Shown piece by piece: positions 16,515-24,409 of a DNA stretch of 64,000 nucleotides. Positions within the stretch are counted from its first letter, which is position 1. Every line of letters begins with the position of its first letter. Source of the stretch: Pelosinus fermentans DSM 17108 (GTDB lineage Bacteria > Bacillota > Negativicutes > DSM-13327); contig NZ_AKVN02000001.1 in NCBI RefSeq assembly GCF_000271485.2, positions 3,497,501 to 3,561,500 of the forward strand, given 5' to 3'. Below the pieces are notes generated by a model. The model did no database searches and was not told the DNA's origin. It was given only the letters and a program-made list of their open reading frames with translations. The position numbers and the translations under genes were made by a program.

Positions 16515-17480
16515 ATGCATACACCGCAACAAGTCAGACAACCGATACAGGCACTTACTCCAGTTATTAGACAGAAATGGAGTATTTGGTGGAAACTACT
16601 TCGTCCGCACACCCTAACAGCCTCTTTTGTTCCAGTAGCTATTGGCACCGTTTTAGCCCTGTCTTCTCATCAAATCCGTCTGGACTTACTCTTTATTATG
16701 CTCTTAGCAAGTATTCTCATTCAAGTTGCAACAAATATATTTAATGAATATTACGATTACAAGCGTGGTTTGGACCACGAACATTCTTTGGGGATCGGTG
16801 GTGCTATTGTTAGATATGGCGCTGACCCCCGGCAAATCTTAGCTGTTGCACAATGCACCGTGGCTACTGCGATCTTACTGGGACTCTATCTTTGCCAGGA
16901 AAGCAATTGGTGGCTGCTGCCCATTGGTCTTTGCTGTGCTGCTGTAGGCTATCTCTATTCCGGCGGTCCCTTTCCCCTTTCAGCAACACCTTTTGGTGAG
17001 CTGATTTCAGGTACTTGTATGGGACTCGTCATTATTGTGATTTCCTTTTATCTTCAAGCTGGTACTATCACTACCATAGCTGTCATGGGCTCTATATCTA
17101 CTTCAACATTAATCGGAGCTATTTTAATGTCTAATAATCTGCGTGATTTAGAAGACGATAGAAGACATGGCCGACAAACGCTGGCGATTCTTTTAAAGCG
17201 AACCAAAGCAACCTACTGTTTAATCGGAATGTTTATCTTTTCTTACTTATGGATCTTATTCTTAGTGACGATTGACCTGCTGCCCCTTTGGTCGCTTTTA
17301 TGTTTTATAAGTATACCCAGGGCCTTCCAAGCTTCACGAATTTTTCTTAAGAATACAACTCCAGAATCCCTAGCACCAGCTATGGTAGCAACAGCACAAA
17401 CCAATACTCTTTTTGGCTTTGCTTTGGTTCTGGGGCTGCTCATCCAGTATTGGTCTTCCCACTATACTATGACTTTATAG
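16515..17480 (+). CDS. menA: UbiA-family prenyltransferase, probably 1,4-dihydroxy-2-naphthoate polyprenyltransferase
   Basis: 321-aa polytopic membrane protein (about eight or nine helices). The two aspartate motifs of UbiA enzymes are present: NIFNEYYDYKRGLD and NNLRDLEDDRRHGRQT, which bind prenyl diphosphate through Mg2+. The RPHTLTASFVPVAIGT opening and the GAIVRYGADPRQ segment fit MenA, which attaches the isoprenoid tail in menaquinone synthesis. No other men gene is adjacent, so another UbiA role is possible. RBS AGAAGGTG upstream. Confidence 0.8.
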   Translation: MHTPQQVRQPIQALTPVIRQKWSIWWKLLRPHTLTASFVPVAIGTVLALSSHQIRLDLLFIMLLASILIQVATNIFNEYYDYKRGLDHEHSLGIGGAIVRYGADPRQILAVAQCTVATAILLGLYLCQESNWWLLPIGLCCAAVGYLYSGGPFPLSATPFGELISGTCMGLVIIVISFYLQAGTITTIAVMGSISTSTLIGAILMSNNLRDLEDDRRHGRQTLAILLKRTKATYCLIGMFIFSYLWILFLVTIDLLPLWSLLCFISIPRAFQASRIFLKNTTPESLAPAMVATAQTNTLFGFALVLGLLIQYWSSHYTMTL

Positions 17481-17498
17481 CCTCTGCACCCATGAACA

Positions 17499-17545
17499 AA
17501 AAACTCCTGCAGCTCATATCTCACATGAGTCTGACAGGAGTTTTT
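17499..17545 (+). terminator. Bidirectional terminator between convergent genes
   Basis: AAAAACTCCTG (17499-17509) pairs with CAGGAGTTTTT (17535-17545), with T-runs on both strands. It separates the menA-like gene from the convergent cysteine-rich protein gene. Confidence 0.85.
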
Positions 17546-17563
17546 CGTTTATCATTATTAGTT

Positions 17564-17995
17564 TTAGCAAAGTACGGCCAAAGCAATGATTTGATCGAGG
17601 CTGATCCAAACGATCTGTCCTGGGGTAAATGGAAACGACGGACATGTCAAAGACAAAATCACAAATTCTTGCGTTGTTTTGATTTCATCTTTAGGTTCCC
17701 CACAGTCCGTTTGATAGTAGGATTTCTGTTCTTCCCAGCCATGTTGTTGACAACAGCAGTTTTCTGCTTCCTTTTTACTATCATCTTGAAACGTACTTAA
17801 GCCATCCACAGAAACCAGTACCTGTTTGGGACTCCTGTTTAATCTGAGCTGAGATTCTTCAAGAACAACGCCAGTAAATACACCTTGCCCATTTACTCGC
17901 TTGCAATGTTTGGTGTCGGCAACGGCAGTCGTAAGAATTGTTACTGTCGAACCGAAATCAAGTTTAAATCCATTAGGACGCTGCTTTATCGACAA
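17564..17995 (-). CDS. Cysteine-rich hypothetical protein
   Basis: About 143 aa from a TTG at 17995, which has GGGAG at good spacing; the in-frame ATG at 18016 has no RBS. Beta-like N-terminal half, a hydrophilic insert with a CCCQQH cluster, and a C-terminal segment ending FTPGQIVWISLDQIIALA. Its plan (V-rich start, charged cysteine insert, EFVILSLT then a G-x-V-x-I strand) resembles the divergent gene at 18242, suggesting distant homologues. A spore-coat or surface role is a guess. Confidence 0.65.
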   Translation of the reverse strand: MSIKQRPNGFKLDFGSTVTILTTAVADTKHCKRVNGQGVFTGVVLEESQLRLNRSPKQVLVSVDGLSTFQDDSKKEAENCCCQQHGWEEQKSYYQTDCGEPKDEIKTTQEFVILSLTCPSFPFTPGQIVWISLDQIIALAVLC

Positions 17996-18241
17996 AATGT
18001 TCAACTCCCTAATCATATTTTTGTTTACTTTATTCTATTCAATAGAAATGGGAACGTGATGATTAGAATTTTTTTTGTAAAGAAATTAACACCATTGTAA
18101 GGCAGCATTAACCGTTCTTTGAAAATCATCTGGACAATAAAATTTATGTTGTCATATCTAGTTCACAAGTAACGATTACATAACTAGTTTCATATTATAG
18201 AGTAAGCAGTAAATTAAATTGTATAAAGGAGAGATATCAAT

Positions 18242-18721
18242 ATGGGATTCCCCAAAGATTTTGATTTCGGTGGTTGCCTTCATGTAACCTTAGTTCTTCG
18301 TGATTATCAGGTGCTGACTGGGCGTTTTAGAGGCTTAATCGGTGATCGTCCAGGACACGACTGTTGCGACAAAGAACACAAACATGAAGATGAAAAATGT
18401 AAAAAAGACGATAAGTACTGTAAACCGCCAAAATTGGATATCGATGTAAAAGTCGAAGAAGATTGTGAATTTATTCTATTAGAGTTGACAAGACCAGCTG
18501 CCGCTATCAATCTCAGCTCATTTACCTGTAATATTTTCGACGACATTATTACCGAAATCGATTTTGTTGTATCAGGCACAACATTCCCAGTGGGAACATG
18601 CGTTGCCATCAATGTTTGTAATATTCTATATGCAGGTCCGGGTGCCGATTTCTGTGATATACCTTTTACAATTGGTGGAGCCGCTGCTGGCAGCGGCCTA
18701 ACGATATCACTGAAAAAGTAG
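18242..18721 (+). CDS. Cysteine/lysine-rich hypothetical protein
   Basis: 159 aa. N-terminal beta segment GGCLHVTLVLRDYQVLTG, a charged Cys/His/Lys/Asp insert at about 40-65 (DCCDKEHKHEDEKCKKDD) that could bind metal, then EFILLELTRPAA and FPVGTCVAINVCNILYAG. A strong AAAGGAGAG RBS precedes the ATG. Divergent from the similarly built gene at 17564-17995. No signal peptide or membrane helix. Family not recognised. Confidence 0.75.
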   Translation: MGFPKDFDFGGCLHVTLVLRDYQVLTGRFRGLIGDRPGHDCCDKEHKHEDEKCKKDDKYCKPPKLDIDVKVEEDCEFILLELTRPAAAINLSSFTCNIFDDIITEIDFVVSGTTFPVGTCVAINVCNILYAGPGADFCDIPFTIGGAAAGSGLTISLKK

Positions 18722-18780
18722 TTAAATCATGATGATAGACAATATGCTTGCCAGATACGCTGTTATAAGAAAAGGCATGA

Positions 18781-18812
18781 AGAAAGGCACTAGCATGTAG
18801 TGCCTTTCTTTA
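18781..18812 (+). terminator. Bidirectional terminator
   Basis: AGAAAGGCACTA (18781-18792) and TAGTGCCTTTCT (18798-18809) form a perfect 12-bp stem with a 5-base loop and a TTTATT tail, between convergent genes. Confidence 0.9.
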
Positions 18813-19316
18813 TTAATATGCATCTCTTTTAGGGTTGAACTCTGCTGCCTCTACCCAATCATTAACATGGTTTAGCATGTCAATAATATTTTCAATCACT
18901 TCTACATGTTTTTCTTCTTCCTGCATCAATTTTTCAAAAATAAGTTTTGCTTCTGGCTGTTTTGAATCCTCTTGTAGTTTTCTATAAAGTGCAACACTCT
19001 CTTCTTCTTTTAGCAGCGCTGCACGATAAACATCAGATTGCTCATCTTTCAGCTTTGCAATAAGGTCCTTTTCCGGAACAAACGCTTTATCTTTATTTCT
19101 AGAGAAAACATTGGGTATGCTGCTTAAAGAAGAATCAGCAATGGAATTAAATGTTTGACTTTGCGCTAACTGAATAATTTTATAATGACGCTGCTCATCC
19201 TCTGCAAGACCCTCCAAAACTTTTTTAAGATCATCATGTTTTACTTTCTCAGCCAAATCCCGATAATACTTTTCACCATCTAATTCCATTTGCAATGCGA
19301 AATCAAAAATATCCAT
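18813..19316 (-). CDS. Ferritin-like (rubrerythrin-type) diiron protein without rubredoxin domain
   Basis: 167-aa four-helix bundle protein. Metal-ligand helices are visible: FALQMELDGEKYYRDLAEK, LAEDEQRHYKII, LLKEEESVALYRKLQED and MQEEEKHVEVIENI, giving the Glu and ExxH ligands of a diiron site. There is no C-terminal CxxC rubredoxin domain, unlike classical rubrerythrin. Likely role in peroxide or oxygen defence of an anaerobe. RBS ATAGGAGAGG. Confidence 0.88.
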   Translation of the reverse strand: MDIFDFALQMELDGEKYYRDLAEKVKHDDLKKVLEGLAEDEQRHYKIIQLAQSQTFNSIADSSLSSIPNVFSRNKDKAFVPEKDLIAKLKDEQSDVYRAALLKEEESVALYRKLQEDSKQPEAKLIFEKLMQEEEKHVEVIENIIDMLNHVNDWVEAAEFNPKRDAY

Positions 19317-19518
19317 GATCTATCCTCTCCTATTTTCAGATTATGAACCCATCCTAGGTGAGTAATTTTCCCTAATTTATCCTGTTATTATCCTTTTAAA
19401 ATAAACTGTTATTACTCCTATTTACCATAAAATACAAAATTCCTGCAAGATGTTATTATTCTTTCTTTAAATGATCATTCTTAAATACCTTCTAGGCCAA
19501 GCTATATTTACGATTGAT

Positions 19519-20358
19519 TCAAAAGCGATCATTTAAAACAAACTTATTAATGGCATTCGCTACGCCCTCATTGTCATTGGAATCGGTTATGTAATCCGCC
19601 TTTGCTTTTACGATATCCAAAGCATTTCCCATAGCAATACCCATGCCGGCAAATTCAATCATCGATATATCGTTTGCACTATCGCCTATGGTAATGATCT
19701 CTTCTCGCTTTAGTTTATAAAATTCCGCCAGCATTGCTACCGCTTTGCCTTTAGAAACTCCTTTGCGGGTAATTTCGATATTATATCTGGAAGAATCAAC
19801 GATTTCTAATTGTGGCACATTCATTAATTCATTCCTTAAGGCAGAAACTAACGCAGGATTTCTATAAATAACCTCGCTTTTTACAATATTATCTTGCTCT
19901 TTATGTAATACCTTCTGCCACTGACCCCAGGAAAATACATACTGCAGGTCCAGTTTGTTGCTCCTTACACCCCATATTTGGCTTCCTAAATAGAAAAGTT
20001 TAAACATAATATTACCATAATAAAATTTATGGGGTGTACAGAAATAAGGCTTTATTTGATGTTTGCGAAAAATCTTCAGCAGTTCTAATGATACCTCTGA
20101 ACCAAGGACATCCTTGTAAATTACTATATCGTTATTTTTTTCTTTTATAAATGCTCCATTTGATGCTATTACTGGAGACTGTACACCAAGAAGATTGGAG
20201 TAATATTCTGCATCCGTATACATTCGTCCAGTACTAATGACGATATGAACCCCCAGTTCATGTGCTTTCATGAGGATGTCTTTTGTTCTTTTGGTAATGG
20301 TATGCTTTTTAGTAAGAAGTGTTCCATCAATATCAATACAGACTAATTTATATGCCAT
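19519..20358 (-). CDS. Cof-type HAD-superfamily phosphatase
   Basis: 279 aa. HAD motif I KLVCIDIDGTLLTKKH, motif II in VISTGRMYTDAEYY, the lysine in KGVSKGKAVAMLAE, and motif III/IV ITIGDSANDISMIEFAGMG-like. A type IIB cap lies between them. Such enzymes hydrolyse sugar phosphates or flavin/PLP phosphates; specificity cannot be read. Monocistronic, divergent from the GNAT gene. Confidence 0.92.
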   Translation of the reverse strand: MAYKLVCIDIDGTLLTKKHTITKRTKDILMKAHELGVHIVISTGRMYTDAEYYSNLLGVQSPVIASNGAFIKEKNNDIVIYKDVLGSEVSLELLKIFRKHQIKPYFCTPHKFYYGNIMFKLFYLGSQIWGVRSNKLDLQYVFSWGQWQKVLHKEQDNIVKSEVIYRNPALVSALRNELMNVPQLEIVDSSRYNIEITRKGVSKGKAVAMLAEFYKLKREEIITIGDSANDISMIEFAGMGIAMGNALDIVKAKADYITDSNDNEGVANAINKFVLNDRF

Positions 20359-20515
20359 ATCAACACCCCTGCTCCTCTTATGCCTTCAATATTACATGTA
20401 TCTATAGTATATACAAAAAGCATCCGCATTACGATTTCATTCTCTCTTTGCCTTTATAATCTATGGTATAATGGAGATCTCATTATTTATAATACTTGTT
20501 CTTAGGAGGATATGT

Positions 20516-21007
20516 ATGATAGAAATAACAATTCGAAACGTTCAACCAGAGGATTTTGAGCGTGTAGCTGAAATAGAAACGATTTGCTTTCCTGCAGCGG
20601 AAGCAGCAACACGTGAGTCATTAAAGGCAAGGATTGCGGCCTTTCCCGAATGCTTTTTTATAGCTGAAAAAGAGGGAGTTATAATCGGCTTTGTGAACGG
20701 ATGCATCACCAATAGTCCTGTAATCTATGATGAACTATTTTCCAGCACACAGCATCATATACCAAATGGGCAAAACCTAGCTGTTTTTGGTCTGGATGTA
20801 ATTCCAGAGTACCGTCGCAAGGGAATCGCGGCTCAATTAATGAATCATTTGATCCTGGCCGCTAAGAATACAGGGCGAAAAAGCGTTATTCTGACGTGTA
20901 AAGATCAGTTAGTCCATTATTATGAATCATTGGGCTACGTGAACAACGGGCTTTCTAAATCAACACACGGCGGCTCCCAGTGGTTTGACATGACGCTTAC
21001 ATTCTGA
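20516..21007 (+). CDS. GNAT-family N-acetyltransferase (AANAT-like)
   Basis: 163 aa from the ATG at 20516, which has AGGAGGATATGT upstream; the longer ORF from 20471 lacks an RBS. The acetyl-CoA loop is seen in VIPEYRRKGIAAQLMNHLI, and YYESLGYVNNG is the C-terminal strand. The overall pattern resembles arylalkylamine N-acetyltransferase-like bacterial proteins (ICFPAAEAATRESLKARIA). Substrate unknown. Confidence 0.88.
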   Translation: MIEITIRNVQPEDFERVAEIETICFPAAEAATRESLKARIAAFPECFFIAEKEGVIIGFVNGCITNSPVIYDELFSSTQHHIPNGQNLAVFGLDVIPEYRRKGIAAQLMNHLILAAKNTGRKSVILTCKDQLVHYYESLGYVNNGLSKSTHGGSQWFDMTLTF

Positions 21008-21031
21008 GGATCTTACTGATATGTAAATTTA

Positions 21032-21075
21032 ACAATAAGAAGCAATGAGGAAATTCCTTCATTGCTTCTTATTGT
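21032..21075 (+). terminator. Bidirectional terminator
   Basis: A 17-bp perfect stem: ACAATAAGAAGCAATGA (21032-21048) with its complement at 21059-21075, loop 10. It lies between the GNAT gene and the convergent PNPOx-like gene. Confidence 0.85.
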
Positions 21076-21104
21076 CTTTCTATGATAGATATGTAACTCT
21101 TGTA

Positions 21105-21503
21105 TTAAAATTGAACGGTTTTAGAATCACCCTTCATCGTGCGAAATGTAGCCTCTGCTTCTTCAATATAAAATAATTCAAAGATAGCATCATCAACACT
21201 ATAGATTTGGCTTAAAAAAGGTGCAGAATCGAAAGCTGCCTGCTTAGATTGCTTGTTCGTATTAAAAACGGCTTTACCTTTCAAACGCAGCCATTCACCG
21301 GTTTGAGATGTTGTAGATACTTCAAAATGTGGATTTGCTTTGAGCTGCTTGTACACATCTTTTTGGTTGCTGGTACCAAAATGCAGCTTACCTTCATAAT
21401 TCATAACAAACCCGAAGGGCCGTACTTTAGGTATATTCCCATCAACAGTGGCAAGATAAAACGTTGGATTGTCTTTCAGAAAGTTAAGTACTTCATTCAT
21501 CGC
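21105..21503 (-). CDS. Pyridoxamine 5'-phosphate oxidase-family (flavin-binding) protein
   Basis: 132 aa from the ATG at 21503 (RBS AAAAGGAG); the longer start at 21521 has none. Split-barrel flavin fold: TFYLATVDGNIPKVRPFGFV, LHFGTSNQKDVYKQLKANP, GEWLRLKGKAVFN. Similar Firmicute proteins are small FMN- or F420-type oxidoreductases annotated as general stress or nitroimidazole-resistance-like proteins. Physiological substrate unknown. Confidence 0.85.
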   Translation of the reverse strand, partial: AMNEVLNFLKDNPTFYLATVDGNIPKVRPFGFVMNYEGKLHFGTSNQKDVYKQLKANPHFEVSTTSQTGEWLRLKGKAVFNTNKQSKQAAFDSAPFLSQIYSVDDAIFELFYIEEAEATFRTMKGDSKTVQF

Positions 21504-21645
21504 AATTACTCCTTTTTTCATTTTTTTGTATACTTATTATTATACTCCTAAATAATAGTATACAGCTAGTTTTTTCAAAAAATACTACCGTACTCTTAAT
21601 TTCATTTAGTCTTTCACTCTTACGTGCAATATACGCTATATTTAC

Positions 21646-22584
21646 TTAGAACAATGAAACTTGTCCGTTTTTCAGAGAGGTAACTATGCGATCCTTTACT
21701 TTATAATCCGTATAGGGTGGATCAAAGAGCAGAGGCGAATGACGGTCATGCCGCCGCATATTCTGGTAGATCCTATTTTCATTCGATGCAGCATAGCAAT
21801 AAACACAGCCATGAGAGCAACAATCGTAGGCACCGATATCGATACTTTCGATACAGCCGCAATGCGGTCTTTGATTCAGATCTCTCTTTCCATTGATAGA
21901 ATACCCGATAATAGTTTCAATTGTTGTTTGATTGATACAGGAAGAATGCATAATACCATAGTTACTAAGATCTATTTTTTCCGAACATGTTTCTAACGAA
22001 AGTTTGTGACCTTTTGCGATTTCAGAGAAAGCATAAGCGATCTTATTCCGCTTCTCAAAATCGACTTCCTGATCAATGATACCTTTTGTGCGCTTCTTTA
22101 TTTTGTCATATAATTCTACAAAGCTGAAAATACATTTTGTTGTGTAGTCCTTAAGGGAACTGCACATGTTGTAAAATTGTTCAAGATGATATTCCTCTGA
22201 AAAGCTGCTACTTATAATAACAGGATCATAGCGCCAGATTACTCTCTGCCTGCCAATTTTCTCACTCAATGCCTTAAACCCTTCCGTAATTTTAGTTTTA
22301 TCCGCCAAGTTCTGCTCTATCCTATGATCATAAGGAGTAATCGTAAATTGAAAATAATAGGAATAACCCATCCCATTGATGACATCCAGCTTATTTAATA
22401 TCGGCTGGGCATTTTTTGTCCAAAAAACAATGCAATCCACAACATCGGCAGTTAGAGGGACTTTACTAACCTGCTTAGGATTCATTGGGCTCACCGTATA
22501 TACAAAGCCTTCTTTTAAGCGATTCACAATCCAATCAGAATAGAATGCTGGAATATCGGTGCGTCTGCTGGCACTTATAATCAG
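21646..22584 (-). CDS. DUF1848 protein with C-terminal Fe-S cysteine motif, non-ATG start
   Basis: The ORF from the first standard codon (GTG, 22527) misses a conserved N-terminus. In the same frame, codons back to 22584 read IISASRRTDIPAFYSDWIVN, the DUF1848 hallmark, and a TGA lies three codons beyond. The only start candidates are CTG (22584, behind GGTGGTGAG) or ATT (22581). About 313 aa. The C-terminal HCGCIESIDIGAYDCCSHGC plus VYCYA suggests a 4Fe-4S cluster of radical-SAM flavour. The function of DUF1848 is unknown. Confidence 0.8.
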   Translation of the reverse strand: MIISASRRTDIPAFYSDWIVNRLKEGFVYTVSPMNPKQVSKVPLTADVVDCIVFWTKNAQPILNKLDVINGMGYSYYFQFTITPYDHRIEQNLADKTKITEGFKALSEKIGRQRVIWRYDPVIISSSFSEEYHLEQFYNMCSSLKDYTTKCIFSFVELYDKIKKRTKGIIDQEVDFEKRNKIAYAFSEIAKGHKLSLETCSEKIDLSNYGIMHSSCINQTTIETIIGYSINGKRDLNQRPHCGCIESIDIGAYDCCSHGCVYCYAASNENRIYQNMRRHDRHSPLLFDPPYTDYKVKDRIVTSLKNGQVSLF

Positions 22585-22701
22585 TTTCTCTCACCACCAA
22601 TAGCAAAATTTTCGTATATAATCAATCTTTCTATAACTATAAGTATTTGCCAAATGCTAAGATTAACCTGCTTCTATTTAGAAGCTTACTTTATCCAAAG
22701 T

Positions 22702-22740
22702 AAAAAGAGTACACAAGCAGCATTACGCTGTTGTGTACTC
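22702..22740 (-). terminator. Terminator downstream of the SIMPL gene
   Basis: GAGTACACAA (22707-22716) pairs with TTGTGTACTC (22731-22740), with an inner GCAGC/GCTG stem. On the minus strand it is followed by TTTTTA. It lies beyond the repeat copy at 22741-22847. Confidence 0.75.
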
Positions 22741-22847
22741 CTAGTAGTCGTCTCCTTACAGATTCCCGATTTGCGCGGCTTCTCCGCCTTGCTGGTCGAA
22801 AAAATCTTCACTAAATTATCTATAGTTTTAACGCAGACGAGGAACTA
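22741..22847. repeat. Dispersed palindromic element, copy A
   Basis: The segment 22781-22847 matches 33249-33316 over its whole length with few differences; the common core is CTAAATTATCTATAGTTTTA. The ends are inverted: TAGTAGTCGTCTCC at 22742-22755 against the complement of GCAGACGAGGAACTA at the right end, imperfectly. No coding potential. It looks like a short non-autonomous element or a bacterial interspersed palindrome. Confidence 0.75.
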
Positions 22848-22856
22848 AATTGATTT

Positions 22857-23552
22857 CTATTCTAACTCAATCGTTACCTGTACAGTTGCTCCTACGGTTA
22901 CCTTTCCAGCTGGAATATTCGGTGCTGCTCCGTCGCTAGAGGCTTTTAACATCCTGCTTTCCATCATGACCGGGCGATAAAATACACCTGATTCATTTAC
23001 GAGTGTTACATTCGCAACTCTTTTATTCAATGCTGCGGCAATTACGTCTGCCTTTTTCAAAGCATCTCCAATAGCATCTCTCAATGCTTCATTTTTGCTG
23101 TCTGTTTCGTTTGCTGTTTCAAATCGAATGGAGTTTATTTCATTAGCACCTGCATTTGTAATTTCATTCACCAAAATTCCCACATTATCAATTGAAGTAC
23201 GAATTTCAAGGGTATTGGTTACACGGTATCCTTCTAATTTTGGTAACTTTTCTTTTTCATAGTTATAAACCGGGTCAACTTGGTATGTATTGGTTTTGAT
23301 TTGCTCTTGTGTAATTCCCTGCTCTTTTAAATTAGCAAATACTTGATTTGCAATTTGAGTATTATCATTCTTTGCTTTTTCCAGCTTGGCGTTCACCGAG
23401 TTGATGGAAAAAGTAATCCGCGCCACATCAGGATTAACTTCTTTTTGGCTGTTTCCTGTTACCTGTATCACTGTTTTGGGAGCCTCATTTGCAAAGACTG
23501 GGACGGCTATTAATACACTCATCGCAATTAATAAAATAATCTTTTTTAACAT
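22857..23552 (-). CDS. SIMPL-domain (DUF541/YggE-like) periplasmic protein
   Basis: 231 aa from ATG 23552 (RBS GGAGGTATATG; the longer ORF from 23591 has none). Signal peptide MLKKIILLIAMSVLIAVPVF, then VIQVTGNSQKEVNPDVARIT and repeated amphipathic segments of the SIMPL fold, ending GKVTVGATVQVTIELE. YggE relatives are linked to envelope and oxidative stress. A CGTTAC...ACGTTTT promoter upstream matches those of the neighbouring ECF sigma factor, so it is a likely regulon member. Confidence 0.9.
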   Translation of the reverse strand: MLKKIILLIAMSVLIAVPVFANEAPKTVIQVTGNSQKEVNPDVARITFSINSVNAKLEKAKNDNTQIANQVFANLKEQGITQEQIKTNTYQVDPVYNYEKEKLPKLEGYRVTNTLEIRTSIDNVGILVNEITNAGANEINSIRFETANETDSKNEALRDAIGDALKKADVIAAALNKRVANVTLVNESGVFYRPVMMESRMLKASSDGAAPNIPAGKVTVGATVQVTIELE

Positions 23553-23620
23553 TTCATATACCTCCAATAATTTTAACCTTCTAAGCAGCAAAAGCCATTT
23601 CTTGCTGCCCTTCTATAATG

Positions 23621-23648
23621 TAAAACGTCTTACTCTGAAATAAGTAAC
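23621..23648 (-). promoter_or_regulatory. Putative ECF-sigma promoter of the SIMPL gene
   Basis: On the minus strand GTTAC (23648-23644) is followed 15 bases later by ACGTTTTA (23628-23621). The same pattern occurs before the 218-aa gene and before the sigma gene itself. Confidence 0.6.
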
Positions 23649-23664
23649 GGCTTTTTTTCTACTA

Positions 23665-24321
23665 TTATTCTTTTTTTATCTTCAGCTTGTCTTTGCCGAT
23701 GATCGTCCCATTCTGGTCAATAAAGGTGATCTTCATCGTACCTTGCCCTTCAATAAGGCTGCGATCAATCGCAACGTAATCATCTGGATAGATGATATTC
23801 ATCGTAATAAACTGGTCAGGATGCGGGCTTTTTGTATGGACATATACAGTCATATTCCTGCCGCTTACTGTTACTTTCTCAATGCCAATATCCGATTGCG
23901 CTGAAGACGCTCCCATATTTGCAAATAATATAAGCTTATTTGTAAACTTTGATTCTTTAAACTGATTTACTATTTCCTTTGAAATACGATTGTTATAAGT
24001 TAACCGTCCATTATGATTGTCAATGGCAGTAAAAGACATCTCTTGCGGATACTCAGACCGATAGAATTTCCAATCTTTATACTTGTTCGTTTTAAACAAT
24101 ACCTTTGTTTTTACCGATTTATCAGAGGTATCACATTCTGAAGGGCTAGCCAGCTCTATCTTGCTGGTATTTCGATTTATAGCTTCTGCACTGGCAAAAA
24201 TGGATGATTCCAAATCAACTGTTTTCACAGCAGCATCGACATAACTGGGCATTAACATCTGCATTCCAATGGAAGTCACAATCGCTGCCCCTGCCGCAAA
24301 TTGTTTTAAATTCCTGTTCAT
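23665..24321 (-). CDS. Secreted hypothetical protein, possible PrcB-C-like domain
   Basis: 218 aa with an N-terminal signal (MNRNLKQFAAGAAIVTSIGM...VDAA). The C-terminal part (about 115-215) has the strand pattern KLILFANMGASS...IGIEKVTVSGRNMTVYVHTKSP, which resembles PrcB C-terminal domains found in exported Firmicute proteins; this is an inference from pattern. It lies between the SIMPL gene and the anti-sigma gene and has its own copy of the ECF-type promoter, implying an envelope-stress role. Confidence 0.7.
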   Translation of the reverse strand: MNRNLKQFAAGAAIVTSIGMQMLMPSYVDAAVKTVDLESSIFASAEAINRNTSKIELASPSECDTSDKSVKTKVLFKTNKYKDWKFYRSEYPQEMSFTAIDNHNGRLTYNNRISKEIVNQFKESKFTNKLILFANMGASSAQSDIGIEKVTVSGRNMTVYVHTKSPHPDQFITMNIIYPDDYVAIDRSLIEGQGTMKITFIDQNGTIIGKDKLKIKKE

Positions 24322-24359
24322 CTTTTTCCTCCTTATGACGATTTAGTCATTCATAGATA

Positions 24360-24402
24360 TAAACGTAATATAATCCAAAAGGTAACGGATTGTATTACGT
24401 TT
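24360..24402 (-). promoter_or_regulatory. Overlapping terminator hairpin and putative ECF-sigma promoter
   Basis: A 16-bp stem (24361-24376 with 24387-24402, one wobble) just after the anti-sigma gene serves as a terminator. Within it GTTACCTTTTGG (24386-24375) and ACGTTTA (24366-24360) form the same promoter-like pair seen upstream of the sigma gene. Predicted transcription would start about 30 bases before the 218-aa gene. Confidence 0.55.
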
Positions 24403-24409
24403 ATTTACA

